From Gordonibacter sp034932485 (GTDB taxonomy: Bacteria; Actinomycetota; Coriobacteriia; Coriobacteriales; Eggerthellaceae), in contig JAYFOQ010000003.1 of the NCBI GenBank assembly GCA_034932485.1, forward strand, positions 4,272 through 68,271: 64,000 bases of DNA, in the 5' to 3' direction. This document shows, one piece after another, positions 16,555-25,910 of this stretch. The position numbers and the translations under genes are program-made. Position 1 is the stretch's first letter; every line of letters begins with the position of its first letter. The notes beneath the pieces are model-generated. The model did no database searches, was not told where the DNA came from, and saw only the letters and a program-made list of their open reading frames with translations.

Positions 16555-18675
16555 ATGGCTAAACTGAGTTTACAAGATACGCGCAATATCGGTATTATGG
16601 CCCACATTGATGCGGGCAAAACGACAACGACCGAGCGCATCCTTTACTACACGGGCAAGACCCACAAGATCGGCGAAGTGCACGACGGTGCCGCAACGAT
16701 GGACTGGATGGTGCAGGAGCAAGAGCGTGGCGTAACCATTACCGCCGCTGCTACCACGTGCTTCTGGAAGTATCCCGGTGGTGCTGAAAACGGTAAAGAA
16801 TATCGTTTTCAGATTATCGACACGCCCGGCCACGTTGACTTTACTGCTGAGGTTGAGCGCTCGCTTCGCGTACTTGACGGTGCCGTTGCGGTGTTCGACG
16901 CTGTTGCTGGTGTGCAGCCGCAGTCTGAGACGGTGTGGCGTCAGGCTAGCCGCTACGGCGTGCCTCGCATCGCTTACATCAATAAGTACGACCGCGTTGG
17001 TGCGGACTTCTTCCACGCCATTGAAACCATGAGAGACCGCTTGGGTGCGCCGGCTATCGCCGCGCAGATGCCCATGGGTGCCGAGGACAACTTCTGGGGC
17101 GTTATTGACCTCGTAACCATGGAGGCATGGGACTTCAAGGCCGACGACAAGGGCATGACCTACCCCGAGGTTATGGATGCTATCCCGGCCGAGTTCGCTG
17201 AGGAGGCTGAGCTGCGCCGCCAGGAGCTGCTTGAGGCTGCTGCCGATTGCGATGATGCCCTCATGGAGAAAGTGCTTATGGAGGAAGAGGTGACGGTCGA
17301 CGAATTTAAGGCCGCCATCCGCAAAGGTACTATTGATTGCAAGATTCACCCGGTGTTTGTAGGCTCATCCTACAAAAACAAGGGTGTGCAGGAACTGCTC
17401 GACGCTGTCGTGGATTATATGCCTGCGCCGACCGATGTTCCCGCCATCAAGGGTATCAACCCCAACACGGGCGAAGAAGACGAGCGTCCCTCCGATTTGA
17501 AGGCGCCGTTCTCTTCCCTGGCTTTCAAAATTATGACGGATCCGTTCGTGGGTAAGCTTACCTATCTGCGCGTGTACTCGGGCCGACTCGACTCCGGTTC
17601 GTATGTGCTCAACGCCAGCAAGGACAAGAAAGAGCGTATCGGACGTTTGCTGCAGATGCATTCGAATCAGCGTGTTGATATCGATGGCTGTGCCGCGGGC
17701 GACATCGTTGCTGTCGTGGGCCTAAAAGACACGTCCACTGGCGACACGCTCTGCGACGAGAAGAACCCCATTATCCTCGAGTCCATGGAATTCGCCGATC
17801 CGGTTATCGACATCGCTGTTGAGCCGAAGACGAAGGCCGAGCAGGACAAGATGGGTGTGGCGCTGCAGAAGCTCGCCGAGGAAGACCCGACGTTCCGTGT
17901 GTCCACCAATCAGGAAACAGGTCAGACCATCATCGCTGGTATGGGTGAGTTGCACCTCGAGATTATTGTTGACCGTCTGCTTCGCGAGTTTAAGGTTGAA
18001 GCTAACGTCGGTAAACCGCAGGTGGCCTACCGCGAGACGGCTACTAAGCCGGTTTTGGGTGCCGAAGGTAAGTTTGTGCGTCAGTCCGGCGGTCGTGGTC
18101 AGTACGGCCATGCGGTTATTAATATGTATCCGCAGGAAGAGGCTGGCAAGGGCTATGTGTTCGAGAACAAGACTGTGGGCGGTTCTGTACCTAAGGAATA
18201 CGTCACGCCTATCGATCGTGGCATCCAAGAAGCGCTGAATTCGGGCGTTTTGGCGGGATACCCGGTTGTGGATGTGCGTGTTGAGCTCGTTGATGGCTCC
18301 TATCATGAGGTTGACTCTTCTGAAGCGGCGTTTAAGGTGGCCGGTTCTATGGCTATCAAAGACGCACTGAAGAAGGGTGGCTCGGTTATCCTTGAGCCGA
18401 TGATGGCCGTTGAGGTTGAGACTCCTGAGGAGTACATGGGTGACGTTATGGGCAACCTGTCTAGTCGTCGTGGCCAGATCCAGGGCATGGGCGATCGCGG
18501 TAACGCGAAAACCATTAAGGCGAAGGTCCCGCTGTCCGAGATGTTCGGCTATGCTACCGACCTGCGTTCCACGACGCAGGGTCGTGCTTCGTATACGATG
18601 CAGTTTGATTCGTACGAGGCCGTGCCAAAGAACGTGGCAGAGGAAATTGTCAGCAAGGCCGGCGGGAACGCGTAA
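16555..18675 (+). CDS. fusA: Translation elongation factor G
   Basis: A 706-residue GTPase that moves tRNA and mRNA during translocation. The P-loop AHIDAGKTTTTERI, the switch region GAATMDWMVQEQERGVTI, DTPGHVDF and NKYDR (a Tyr variant of the usual NKMDR) are all present. Length is normal. The start at 16555, 19 bases after rpsG, gives the conserved MAKLSLQDTRNIGIMAHID opening. The next gene is rpsJ; tuf, which often follows fusA, is not here. Confidence 0.97.
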   Translation: MAKLSLQDTRNIGIMAHIDAGKTTTTERILYYTGKTHKIGEVHDGAATMDWMVQEQERGVTITAAATTCFWKYPGGAENGKEYRFQIIDTPGHVDFTAEVERSLRVLDGAVAVFDAVAGVQPQSETVWRQASRYGVPRIAYINKYDRVGADFFHAIETMRDRLGAPAIAAQMPMGAEDNFWGVIDLVTMEAWDFKADDKGMTYPEVMDAIPAEFAEEAELRRQELLEAAADCDDALMEKVLMEEEVTVDEFKAAIRKGTIDCKIHPVFVGSSYKNKGVQELLDAVVDYMPAPTDVPAIKGINPNTGEEDERPSDLKAPFSSLAFKIMTDPFVGKLTYLRVYSGRLDSGSYVLNASKDKKERIGRLLQMHSNQRVDIDGCAAGDIVAVVGLKDTSTGDTLCDEKNPIILESMEFADPVIDIAVEPKTKAEQDKMGVALQKLAEEDPTFRVSTNQETGQTIIAGMGELHLEIIVDRLLREFKVEANVGKPQVAYRETATKPVLGAEGKFVRQSGGRGQYGHAVINMYPQEEAGKGYVFENKTVGGSVPKEYVTPIDRGIQEALNSGVLAGYPVVDVRVELVDGSYHEVDSSEAAFKVAGSMAIKDALKKGGSVILEPMMAVEVETPEEYMGDVMGNLSSRRGQIQGMGDRGNAKTIKAKVPLSEMFGYATDLRSTTQGRASYTMQFDSYEAVPKNVAEEIVSKAGGNA

Positions 18676-18708
18676 GCGCGCGCGACCTGAATAACGGAGG
18701 TAAGGTAA

Positions 18709-19017
18709 GTGGCTAATCAGAAGATTCGCATCCGCTTGAAGGGGTACGATCATGAGATCGTGGACCAGTCCACGAAGCTCATTGTCGATACCGCGCAGAA
18801 GACGGGTGCCAAAGTGTCCGGTCCGATTCCGCTGCCGACGGAGCGCAACTTATACTGCGTCGTCCGCGGTCCGCACGTCGACAAAGATTCTCGCGAGCAG
18901 TTCGAGATGCGCACGCATAAGCGCCTCATCGACATCCTTGAGCCGACCCCTAACACGGTTGACTCCTTGATGCGTCTCGACCTCCCCGCCGGTGTCGACA
19001 TCGAAATTAAGCTGTAA
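18709..19017 (+). CDS. rpsJ: 30S ribosomal protein S10
   Basis: A 102-residue S10 with GTG start (GGAGG upstream) and the conserved KIRIRLKGYDH and MRTHKRLIDI segments. S10 also serves in NusB-dependent antitermination. First gene of the S10 group; it lies 33 bases after fusA, so the str and S10 groups appear to be one transcript here. Confidence 0.97.
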   Translation: MANQKIRIRLKGYDHEIVDQSTKLIVDTAQKTGAKVSGPIPLPTERNLYCVVRGPHVDKDSREQFEMRTHKRLIDILEPTPNTVDSLMRLDLPAGVDIEIKL

Positions 19018-19032
19018 AGGGGGTCTGCTACC

Positions 19033-19653
19033 ATGATTAATGCTATCTACGGTAAGAAAATCGGCATGACCCAGATCTTTGGCGAGGACGACCGTGTTAT
19101 CCCCGTCACGGTGATCCAGGCTGAGCCGAACAAGGTTTGCCAGGTTAAAACCAAGGCGACCGATGGCTACGAGGCCGTACAGATGGGCTTCGGCGCCATC
19201 AAAGAGAAAAAAGTTAACCGTCCCATGAAGGGCCACTTTGCAAAGCAAGGTGCCGATGCGGTGCGCTACCTGCGCGAGGTTCGCGTTGATGATGCCAGCG
19301 AGTATAAAGTTGGCGACGAGCAGACGGTTGCGGCCTTCGGTGAGACCAAGAAGGTCGACGTCATGGGTACGTCTAAGGGTAAGGGTTTTGCTGGCGTTAT
19401 GAAGCGCTACGGTCATCATGGCGGCCCCGGCGGCCATGGCTCGCACTTCCATCGCGCTCCCGGTTCGGTTGGCCAGTGCGCCACGCCGTCTCGTGTGTTC
19501 AAGGGATTGAAGCTCCCGGGTCACATGGGCTGCGAGACCGTGACCGTTAGGAACCTGGAGGTTGTCCGCATCGACGAGGAGCAGAATCTTATCCTCGTGC
19601 GCGGCGCCATCCCTGGCGGCAAGAATGGCATCGTTCGCGTCCGCATGGCTTAA
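19033..19653 (+). CDS. rplC: 50S ribosomal protein L3
   Basis: A 206-residue L3 with the standard GKKIGMTQIF start and the central loop GHHGGPGGHGSHFHRAPGS that reaches the peptidyl transferase centre. It begins 15 bases after rpsJ with GGGGG upstream. Confidence 0.97.
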   Translation: MINAIYGKKIGMTQIFGEDDRVIPVTVIQAEPNKVCQVKTKATDGYEAVQMGFGAIKEKKVNRPMKGHFAKQGADAVRYLREVRVDDASEYKVGDEQTVAAFGETKKVDVMGTSKGKGFAGVMKRYGHHGGPGGHGSHFHRAPGSVGQCATPSRVFKGLKLPGHMGCETVTVRNLEVVRIDEEQNLILVRGAIPGGKNGIVRVRMA

Positions 19654-19682
19654 AGCGCGGGCTGGAAGAGGAGTTAGAACTT

Positions 19683-20306
19683 ATGACCACGATTGATATC
19701 AAAGACGCAAGCGGGAAGAAGGCCGGCACCGCCGACCTCTCCGCTTCCGTGTTCGGCATTGAGCCGAACGTGCCCGTGATGCACACGGTCGTGCGCTCCC
19801 AGCGTGCGGCGTGGCGTCAGGGTACGCATGACACCCTTACGCGCGGACAGGTCCGTGGCGGCGGCAAGAAGCCGTGGCGCCAGAAGGGCACCGGCCGTGC
19901 TCGTCAGGGCACCATCCGCGCTCCCCAGTGGGCCGGCGGTGGTACCGTGTTCGGTCCGCACCCGCGCTCTTACGCCTTCCGTGTAAACAACAAGGAAGTC
20001 AAGCTGGCTATGCGCTCCGCTCTGTCTGCTAAGTTGGCTGACGGTGAGCTTATTGTTGTAGAGGGTTTCGAATTTGAGAAGCCGTCCACGAAGCTGGCTG
20101 TTGCTGCGTGTAAGGCGTTGGGGCTCGAGGGTCGCGTAACACTCGTTATCGCTGATGACGATGTGGATACGTACCTGTCGTTCCGCAACATCCCGAAGAT
20201 GAATATTGTCCCGGTGTCCGAAATCAACACCTATGAGCTTGTTGACAACAAGAAGCTCGTGGTGACAGCTGAGGCCCTGAAGTACATCGAGGAGGTGCTT
20301 GCATAA
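19683..20306 (+). CDS. rplD: 50S ribosomal protein L4
   Basis: A 207-residue L4 with the conserved extended loop (RGGGKKPWRQKGTGRARQG) that lines the exit tunnel. The TAA stop shares its last base with the rplW ATG. In many bacteria L4 represses the S10 operon; no matching leader was identified here. Confidence 0.96.
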   Translation: MTTIDIKDASGKKAGTADLSASVFGIEPNVPVMHTVVRSQRAAWRQGTHDTLTRGQVRGGGKKPWRQKGTGRARQGTIRAPQWAGGGTVFGPHPRSYAFRVNNKEVKLAMRSALSAKLADGELIVVEGFEFEKPSTKLAVAACKALGLEGRVTLVIADDDVDTYLSFRNIPKMNIVPVSEINTYELVDNKKLVVTAEALKYIEEVLA

Positions 20307-20590
20307 TGAAGGATCCCCGCGAGGTTATCATCCGCCCCATCATTACGGAGCATAGCTACGACATGATGGAGAAGAACACCTACACGTTCGAGGTAGCGAA
20401 AGACTCCAATAAAGTGGAGATCGCCCAGGCCATTGAAGCTATTTTTAGCGTCAAGGTGGTTAAGGTGAACACGCTGAACGTGAAGCCGAAGCCGAAGCGC
20501 GTCCGCGTGCAGCTGGGCAAGACCCGCGCCTGGAAAAAGGCCATGGTCACGCTGAAGGAAGGCGACACGATCGAGATGTTTGCTTCTTAA
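20306..20590 (+). CDS. rplW: 50S ribosomal protein L23
   Basis: A 94-residue L23 (DPREVIIRPIITEHS at the start) forming part of the tunnel exit where trigger factor docks. It overlaps rplD by one base. A terminator follows at 20615-20647 and the next gene is an ABC transporter, so this is the last gene of the group; rplB, which usually follows, is absent from the window. Confidence 0.96.
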   Translation: MKDPREVIIRPIITEHSYDMMEKNTYTFEVAKDSNKVEIAQAIEAIFSVKVVKVNTLNVKPKPKRVRVQLGKTRAWKKAMVTLKEGDTIEMFAS

Positions 20591-20614
20591 GCCTTTTGGT
20601 TTAAATTGTTTTTG

Positions 20615-20647
20615 AAAAGCACCTCGCCTACGCGGGGTGCTTTTTTT
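20615..20647 (+). terminator. Strong terminator ending the ribosomal operon after rplW
   Basis: AAAAGCACC and GGTGCTTTT arms with extra G/C pairs close a short loop and run into seven T bases. It begins 25 bases past the rplW stop, showing that transcription truly ends here. Confidence 0.9.
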
Positions 20648-20808
20648 ATGCCGAAGGGTACGTTATCTGCGGATTGATTAAGACTAGCGAGTACGCCAAT
20701 AAGATAAAATGAAAAGTGGTGAATATCCTTGTAGTTGGTATAGCTGGTAACGTTGGTGTATCGTAAAAATAGCGTGATCATAGTGCAGAAAAGAAAGAGG
20801 TCAAGGGA

Positions 20809-21510
20809 GTGGCTTTTGTCGAGTTCCGGGATGTGCGCAAAGTGTACACGATGGGTGAGGTTGAGGTGGCGGCCGTCGACGGGATGACGTTCGACATTGA
20901 ACGTGGCGAACTTGTGGTAGTGGTGGGGCCCTCAGGGGCTGGTAAAACAACGCTTCTCAATATGCTGGGCGGCATGGATTCTTGTACCTCGGGGCGCATT
21001 ATGCTGGATGGACAGGATATTAGCGCATTTTCTGATAAGAAGCTTACGTACTACCGACGCTATGATATTGGATTTGTGTTCCAGTTTTACAACCTGGTAC
21101 AGAACCTAACGGCTCTTGAGAATGTGGAACTTGCCTCACAGATAAGTAAGAATCCCTTAGACGAATCCCAAGTGCTGGCACAGGTGGGACTGGCTCATCG
21201 CAAAGATAACTTTCCAGCCCAGCTTTCTGGCGGCGAACAGCAGCGCGTGGCTATTGCTCGTGCGTTGGCTAAGAACCCTAAGCTACTGTTGTGTGACGAG
21301 CCTACGGGTGCTCTCGATTATCAAACAGGCAAGACTATTTTGAAGCTGCTGCAAGATACCTGTTACGACACCGGTAAGACAGTAGTTTTAATTACACACA
21401 ATGCTGCGTTTACCGCTATTGCCGACCGCGTTATTCATGTACGTGAGGGACGCGCGGCCGAAATCGAGTGTAATGAAGCACCCTTGTCTGCCGATATATT
21501 GGAGTGGTAG
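20809..21510 (+). CDS. ABC transporter ATP-binding protein (MacB/LolD type)
   Basis: A 233-residue ATPase with Walker A GPSGAGKTTL, signature LSGGEQQRVAIARA, Walker B LLLCDEPTGALD and the H-loop histidine in VLITHN. The YNLVQNLTALENVELA stretch marks the MacB/LolD/FtsE group that works with FtsX-type permeases. The GTG start has AAGAGG eight bases upstream. The permease begins nine bases after the stop. The pair would energise export or lipid/peptide handling from the membrane; the substrate is unknown. Confidence 0.92.
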   Translation: MAFVEFRDVRKVYTMGEVEVAAVDGMTFDIERGELVVVVGPSGAGKTTLLNMLGGMDSCTSGRIMLDGQDISAFSDKKLTYYRRYDIGFVFQFYNLVQNLTALENVELASQISKNPLDESQVLAQVGLAHRKDNFPAQLSGGEQQRVAIARALAKNPKLLLCDEPTGALDYQTGKTILKLLQDTCYDTGKTVVLITHNAAFTAIADRVIHVREGRAAEIECNEAPLSADILEW

Positions 21511-21519
21511 GGCAACGGT

Positions 21520-24500
21520 TTGAAAAGTGCATTCAACAAAGATGTTCTGCGCTCGGTGACCCATTCGCTAGGAAGATTCCTTGCTATCGCGGGCATTGTT
21601 GCTTTGGGTACGGGTTTTTATGCGGGATTACGTATGACTGCTCCCGATATGAAGCTGGCAGCTGACGAGTACTACGATGGTACGGCGCTCATGGACCTGC
21701 GTGTAGTGTCTACCTTAGGACTAACCGACGGTGATGTTGACGCGTTGCGGGATGTCGAGGGTGTTGAGAAGGTTATGCCAGCGTATGAGACTGACGTGAT
21801 GGCAACGGTCAATGAAGAACAGTATGCTATTCGTATTCATTCGTTGCCTGCCGCGGCGGTAAAGAGCGATACGAATGATGGGGTGCATGTTGTTTCTCAT
21901 GATAATGACTACCTGAACCGACCTATTCTGGTTGAAGGGTCGTGGCCTCAGAACGAGGGCGAATGCGTGCTGTCGGCCGATAAGGTTATGAATGCTCCCA
22001 CGAAAATCGGTGATAAGGTGCAAATCACTGAGGGTACGCAGAAGGTTGATGAGGTGTTGTCAACCCGCACTTATACGGTAACAGGTTACGTTCATTCATC
22101 GTATTATGTGTCGTCTGCAAGCATGGGTTCTACCTCACTTGGATCGGGCGCAATACAGCAGTTCATGTATGTGCCGGAGAGCGATTTCTTAAAAGACCAA
22201 CCGTATACAGAAGCGTTTATAACCGTTTCTGGGGCGGTAAATGAATTCGCAGGAAGTGATGCCTACGCGGAGCGCGTTGCAGCGGTGCAGAGTCGTATTG
22301 AAGCGCTCGCTCCTGCGCGGGAACAAGCGCGGGTAAACCAGCTGCGCATTGACGCGCAGAAGGCGCTAGACGACAAGCGTGCCGAATTCGATCAAGAGAA
22401 AGCTGATGCATTAAGGCAGCTTGACGAAGCAGAGCGTACGCTTACGGAAGCTGCTGCGAGTATTTCTGAAAATGAACAACAACTCGATCGTGCTCAGGAT
22501 CAGTACGATAGAGGAATAGATGAGTTGGCCCAGCAGCGTAGTGCGGCTGCCTTGCAGCTGGAAGCGGCTGGGAGACAGGTAGCTGAAGGCCGTGCTCAGG
22601 TAGAAGCGATGCGGCCGGCGATAAGCGAGGGTCAAGCTCAGCTGTCGGACGCATGGGCGCAGTGGTGGACGCAATCTGAGGGGCTGGCTGAGCAATGGGC
22701 AGTCTGGCACACACAGGCCGATCCGCTCTATGAGGCGATCGGTCGGATGCAGCAAGGTATCGATGGATTGAATGCGCGGATTGCTGGTCTTGATCCGAGT
22801 GATCCCGATTATGCCGTCAAGAAGGCCGCGCTCGAGCAGCAGCGTGATGTGCTTGTGCAGCAACTCGACCAGTTTCGGCAAGATCATCGGGCAGATATAG
22901 CGGCACTCGAAGTGACTCGACAGCAACTTGATAACGGTCAGCAGCAACTCGATACGGCCAGGCAGCAGCTCGAGATGCAGCAAGCCTCCTTCGATAACAA
23001 GAAGGCAGAATTTGATGCGGCTGTAGCGCGGGTGGAGCAAGGAGCCTCTGATCTTGCATCGGCGCGTGTGCGGGTTGATATGCAGATCACTGCTGCTCAG
23101 CAGCAGCTCGACGATGCAGCGGCTCAAATTTCGACGGGACGTGCTCAGCTCGAGCAAGGCAGAAGTAACTACGAAAGTGGGCTTGCTGAATACCAGCGGA
23201 ACAGGGTTGATGCCGATGCTCAGTTTGCCGATGCCGAGCGTCAGATGGCAGATGCTCAGAAAAAGATTGATGATTTAGGTAATCCGACATGGTTGGTTAT
23301 GAGTCGTGATCAAAATTATGGTGTGAATAGCTTTAACTCGGATGCCAATAGAGTGGATAGTATTGCAGCCGTTTTCCCCTTCATCTTCTTTTTGGTGGCT
23401 GCTTTAGTGGCACTCACTACTATGACTCGCATGGTGGAAGAGCAGCGTGTGCTTATAGGTACCTACAAGGCCCTTGGCTATGGTCGTGCACGTATTTCTT
23501 CTAAATTTCTGCTCTATGCAGCGGTTGCTAGTACGGCGGGTAGCGTTGTGGGTATTGGCGTGTTGTCGCAGGTGTTGCCAGCTGTTATTTCGAAAGCCTA
23601 TGCCATTATCTATTTTGTGCCGCCGGGTCCTCTGCCCATCGATCTGAAGCTTGCTGGCTTGGCGGCAGGGCTTGGCGTGGGTGTGACGCTGGTTGCTACC
23701 TGGGCTGCAGTGTTCGCTACCTTGCGTGAGCGGCCGGCTACCCTTATGCTGCCCCGTGCTCCGAAGGCGGGCAAGCGTATTATGTTGGAACGCATTGCTC
23801 CTGTGTGGCGTAGGTTGTCCTTCTCGTGGAAGGTGACCTTTCGCAATCTGTTTCGCTATAAACGCCGCTTCATTATGACGGTTATTGGTATAGCGGGATG
23901 CACGGCGCTTTTGCTTACCGGATTGGGTCTTCAGGATGCTATTAACGATATCATCGACAAGCAGTACGGCGAGATTGTTCATTACAACACCGTTGTTACA
24001 ACTGAAGACGATATCTCCCCGGAGTCCGAAAGCGAATTGGAAGCGATAATGGACGATCGATCGGACGTATTTTCCTACGTGCGCGCTCACGATGAGAGTA
24101 TGGTTGCCAGCGGGCCTGACGTGGCGAATATCCATACATCAATCGTAGTGCCCCAGGGGGATGAAGCACTGGGCGATTTGCTAACCTTGCGAACGCGCGT
24201 GGGTCATGAAGAACTTACGCTGGGAGCTGACGGTGTTATTCTGGCCGAGAAACTAGCGAATCAATTGGGTGTGGGGGTTGGTGACGAGCTGCGCTTGGCT
24301 GAGCAGGATGAGATGGGAAACGCGACATCTGCGACCTATGATCTTGTGGTCACGGGCATTATGGAAAACTACATCTACAACTACGTATTTATCGGCCCCG
24401 ACCGGTACGAGCAGCTAACGGGGCAACGCCCAACGTTTTCAACTTACTACGCAGCCGCAAGCTCGGATGCCGATGTACGCACTCAGTTTAATGAGAGCGT

Positions 24501-24978
24501 GCGGTCTATCGATGGCGTAAAAACCGTGGCGTATAACGACGAAGTTATCGATGCCTATAAGTCTATGTTGAAGAGCGTGGGTTTAATTGTGGTGGTGCTG
24601 GTGGTGGCCGCTGCGGCTTTAGCGTTTATCGTGTTGTATAACCTTACGAACATCAATATTACCGAGCGACAGCGCGAAATTGCTACGTTAAAGGTGCTCG
24701 GATTTACTCCGCGTGAGGTGAGCGCCTATATCTACCGTGAAACGATGTTGCTGTCGGTTATAGGGTGTTTGGTGGGTTTAGTGCTGGGCGTTTTTATGGA
24801 GAGTTTTGTTGTAGTGACGGCAGAGGTTGATCAGGTTATGTTTGGTCGAACTATCCATCTAGTAAGTTTTGTATTGGCATTTTTGTTGACGATGTTGTTT
24901 ACCCTATTGGTGATGCTGGCTATGCGGAAAAAGCTTGCGCGAGTGGATATGGTTGAGAGCCTGAAATCAAATGAATGA
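21520..24978 (+). CDS. FtsX-type ABC permease with long extracellular coiled coil
   Basis: An 1152-residue permease with a TTG start. An N-terminal membrane helix (about residues 10-35) is followed by a MacB-like outer domain, then a long Gln/Ala/Arg-rich heptad region (about 250-585) that should form extended coiled coils outside the cell. The first FtsX block (about 615-730) and the second (about 1020-1140) each carry three helices, with a second outer domain between them. Large FtsX permeases with coiled coils are common in Gram-positive bacteria. It probably works as a mechanotransmitting exporter with the ATPase encoded nine bases upstream. Substrate unknown. Confidence 0.88.
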   Translation: MKSAFNKDVLRSVTHSLGRFLAIAGIVALGTGFYAGLRMTAPDMKLAADEYYDGTALMDLRVVSTLGLTDGDVDALRDVEGVEKVMPAYETDVMATVNEEQYAIRIHSLPAAAVKSDTNDGVHVVSHDNDYLNRPILVEGSWPQNEGECVLSADKVMNAPTKIGDKVQITEGTQKVDEVLSTRTYTVTGYVHSSYYVSSASMGSTSLGSGAIQQFMYVPESDFLKDQPYTEAFITVSGAVNEFAGSDAYAERVAAVQSRIEALAPAREQARVNQLRIDAQKALDDKRAEFDQEKADALRQLDEAERTLTEAAASISENEQQLDRAQDQYDRGIDELAQQRSAAALQLEAAGRQVAEGRAQVEAMRPAISEGQAQLSDAWAQWWTQSEGLAEQWAVWHTQADPLYEAIGRMQQGIDGLNARIAGLDPSDPDYAVKKAALEQQRDVLVQQLDQFRQDHRADIAALEVTRQQLDNGQQQLDTARQQLEMQQASFDNKKAEFDAAVARVEQGASDLASARVRVDMQITAAQQQLDDAAAQISTGRAQLEQGRSNYESGLAEYQRNRVDADAQFADAERQMADAQKKIDDLGNPTWLVMSRDQNYGVNSFNSDANRVDSIAAVFPFIFFLVAALVALTTMTRMVEEQRVLIGTYKALGYGRARISSKFLLYAAVASTAGSVVGIGVLSQVLPAVISKAYAIIYFVPPGPLPIDLKLAGLAAGLGVGVTLVATWAAVFATLRERPATLMLPRAPKAGKRIMLERIAPVWRRLSFSWKVTFRNLFRYKRRFIMTVIGIAGCTALLLTGLGLQDAINDIIDKQYGEIVHYNTVVTTEDDISPESESELEAIMDDRSDVFSYVRAHDESMVASGPDVANIHTSIVVPQGDEALGDLLTLRTRVGHEELTLGADGVILAEKLANQLGVGVGDELRLAEQDEMGNATSATYDLVVTGIMENYIYNYVFIGPDRYEQLTGQRPTFSTYYAAASSDADVRTQFNESVRSIDGVKTVAYNDEVIDAYKSMLKSVGLIVVVLVVAAAALAFIVLYNLTNINITERQREIATLKVLGFTPREVSAYIYRETMLLSVIGCLVGLVLGVFMESFVVVTAEVDQVMFGRTIHLVSFVLAFLLTMLFTLLVMLAMRKKLARVDMVESLKSNE

Positions 24979-25304
24979 CGCTGATGAGATTTGCTGGTGA
25001 TTTGTCCTTTTTCTTCAGGTAATTCGTCGTGCGATGCAAAATCGATATGCACTGTTGATGGTTGCGCATTGAGAGTGGTAGTTGAAAAGCTGTTTTGATT
25101 CTATTGTATCGTGCCTGATCGAGAGTTTAAATCAGACGGGAAGCATTAGTTGTTTGACGACATTTAAGCGTTTGTGGGGGATGCGTCTAGGTGGTTTGAA
25201 GGCGTAGGGTGGAGATACGTGATGGGGGAGTTGGGTTCTGCCGAGAGCGGTGACGAACAACCCGTGTCATGGTGAATGCTTTTTCGAAAGAAAGGATTTC
25301 CACT
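24979..25304. other. Intergenic region before the mini-protein gene
   Basis: No gene, terminator or convincing promoter was recognised in these 326 bases. Short open frames have no ribosome site. Confidence 0.4.
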
Positions 25305-25541
25305 ATGTGTTTCAGACCAGCGGCTATTGAGGCGGGTCCCGTAAAGTGTCCCAAGTGCGGGGCTGAGGTTGACCCTACTTTAAGCGAGTGTCCAAGTTGT
25401 GGTGCTAAGGCTACTCCAGCTCCGGGTATTCCAGGAGCTCCGGGTGCACCGGGTATTCCTGGCGCTCCGGGTGTGCCAAAGGCTCCTGGCGCTCCCGGTG
25501 CTCCGAAAGCTCCCGGTGCTCCGAAGGCTCCGAACGCCTAA
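25305..25541 (+). CDS. Cys-rich zinc-ribbon mini-protein with collagen-like tail (MCFRP type)
   Basis: A 78-residue protein with the MCFRP opening, a zinc-ribbon pair (CPKCG and CPSCG, 13 residues between the pairs), and about 35 C-terminal residues of Pro-Gly-Ala/Ile/Val triplets (PGIPGAPGAPGIPGAPG), the most collagen-like of the three. The ATG at 25305 has AAAGGA upstream. Unlike its relatives at 5264 and 54975 it has no Mo enzyme beside it; it lies between an ABC exporter and a trigger factor and has its own terminator. The repeated tail is also repetitive at DNA level and could change length by slippage. Confidence 0.75.
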   Translation: MCFRPAAIEAGPVKCPKCGAEVDPTLSECPSCGAKATPAPGIPGAPGAPGIPGAPGVPKAPGAPGAPKAPGAPKAPNA

Positions 25542-25582
25542 CGTCGTTAGGTTGTTGGTATCTTTATTTGCATGCAGAGAAC

Positions 25583-25620
25583 ACAAGACCTCAGATTCTA
25601 TTTTCTGGGGTCTTGTTGTT
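25583..25620 (+). terminator. Terminator after the mini-protein gene
   Basis: A 13-bp stem (25583-25595 with 25604-25616, one G-U pair) encloses an eight-base T-rich loop, 42 bases past the stop. The downstream T-run is weak (TGTT). Confidence 0.65.
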
Positions 25621-25764
25621 GGTGCATCTATAAAGCAAAAACTTGCTCAATAGCAGTTTTTTGGAGACGTCAGACGTATTGGGTTAATGAGAGGCGCGCA
25701 AGCGGCTGGAGGTTGAAAGTGGTACGGAAGGTATGAGGCTTACAAGCGAAAATAGGACTATTGG

Positions 25765-25770
25765 TATAAT
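25765..25770 (+). promoter_or_regulatory. Extended -10 promoter ahead of a structured leader
   Basis: TGGTATAAT at 25762-25770 is a perfect extended -10. Transcription would begin near 25777, just before the structured element at 25801-25905 and about 320 bases before the trigger factor gene. Confidence 0.55.
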
Positions 25771-25800
25771 GTTTTGTGGTAGGTATTCTTGTATAGTGCA

Positions 25801-25910
25801 AGGCGTGCTGCACGGGAGGCACCGCGAAGGATCATCGGTCTAACCCCCTGAATAGACCGAAGTTCCTATCTCCCCTAGGGTATTGCGGAACGCTTGCCGT
25901 GCAGCTTCTT
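25801..25910 (+). ncRNA. Candidate structured RNA (three-way junction)
   Basis: A closing 9-bp stem GCTGCACGG (25807-25815) with CCGTGCAGC (25897-25905) encloses two further helices: TCGGTCTA/TAGACCGA (25835-25842 and 25853-25860, 10-base loop) and GTTCC/GGAAC (25862-25866 and 25887-25891). An extended -10 promoter lies just upstream. It matches no RNA class I can recall (not tRNA, tmRNA, RNase P or SRP RNA). It may be a small RNA or a leader of the trigger factor gene. Confidence 0.4.

Noticed and set aside
17722..18753. Long open frame antisense to fusA
   Set aside because: A shadow of a highly conserved gene; low-complexity translation and no ribosome site.
25801..25910. tRNA (including selenocysteine tRNA) or SRP RNA
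   Set aside because: No T-loop signature, no anticodon arm geometry, no SRP loop; kept only as an unassigned structured RNA.
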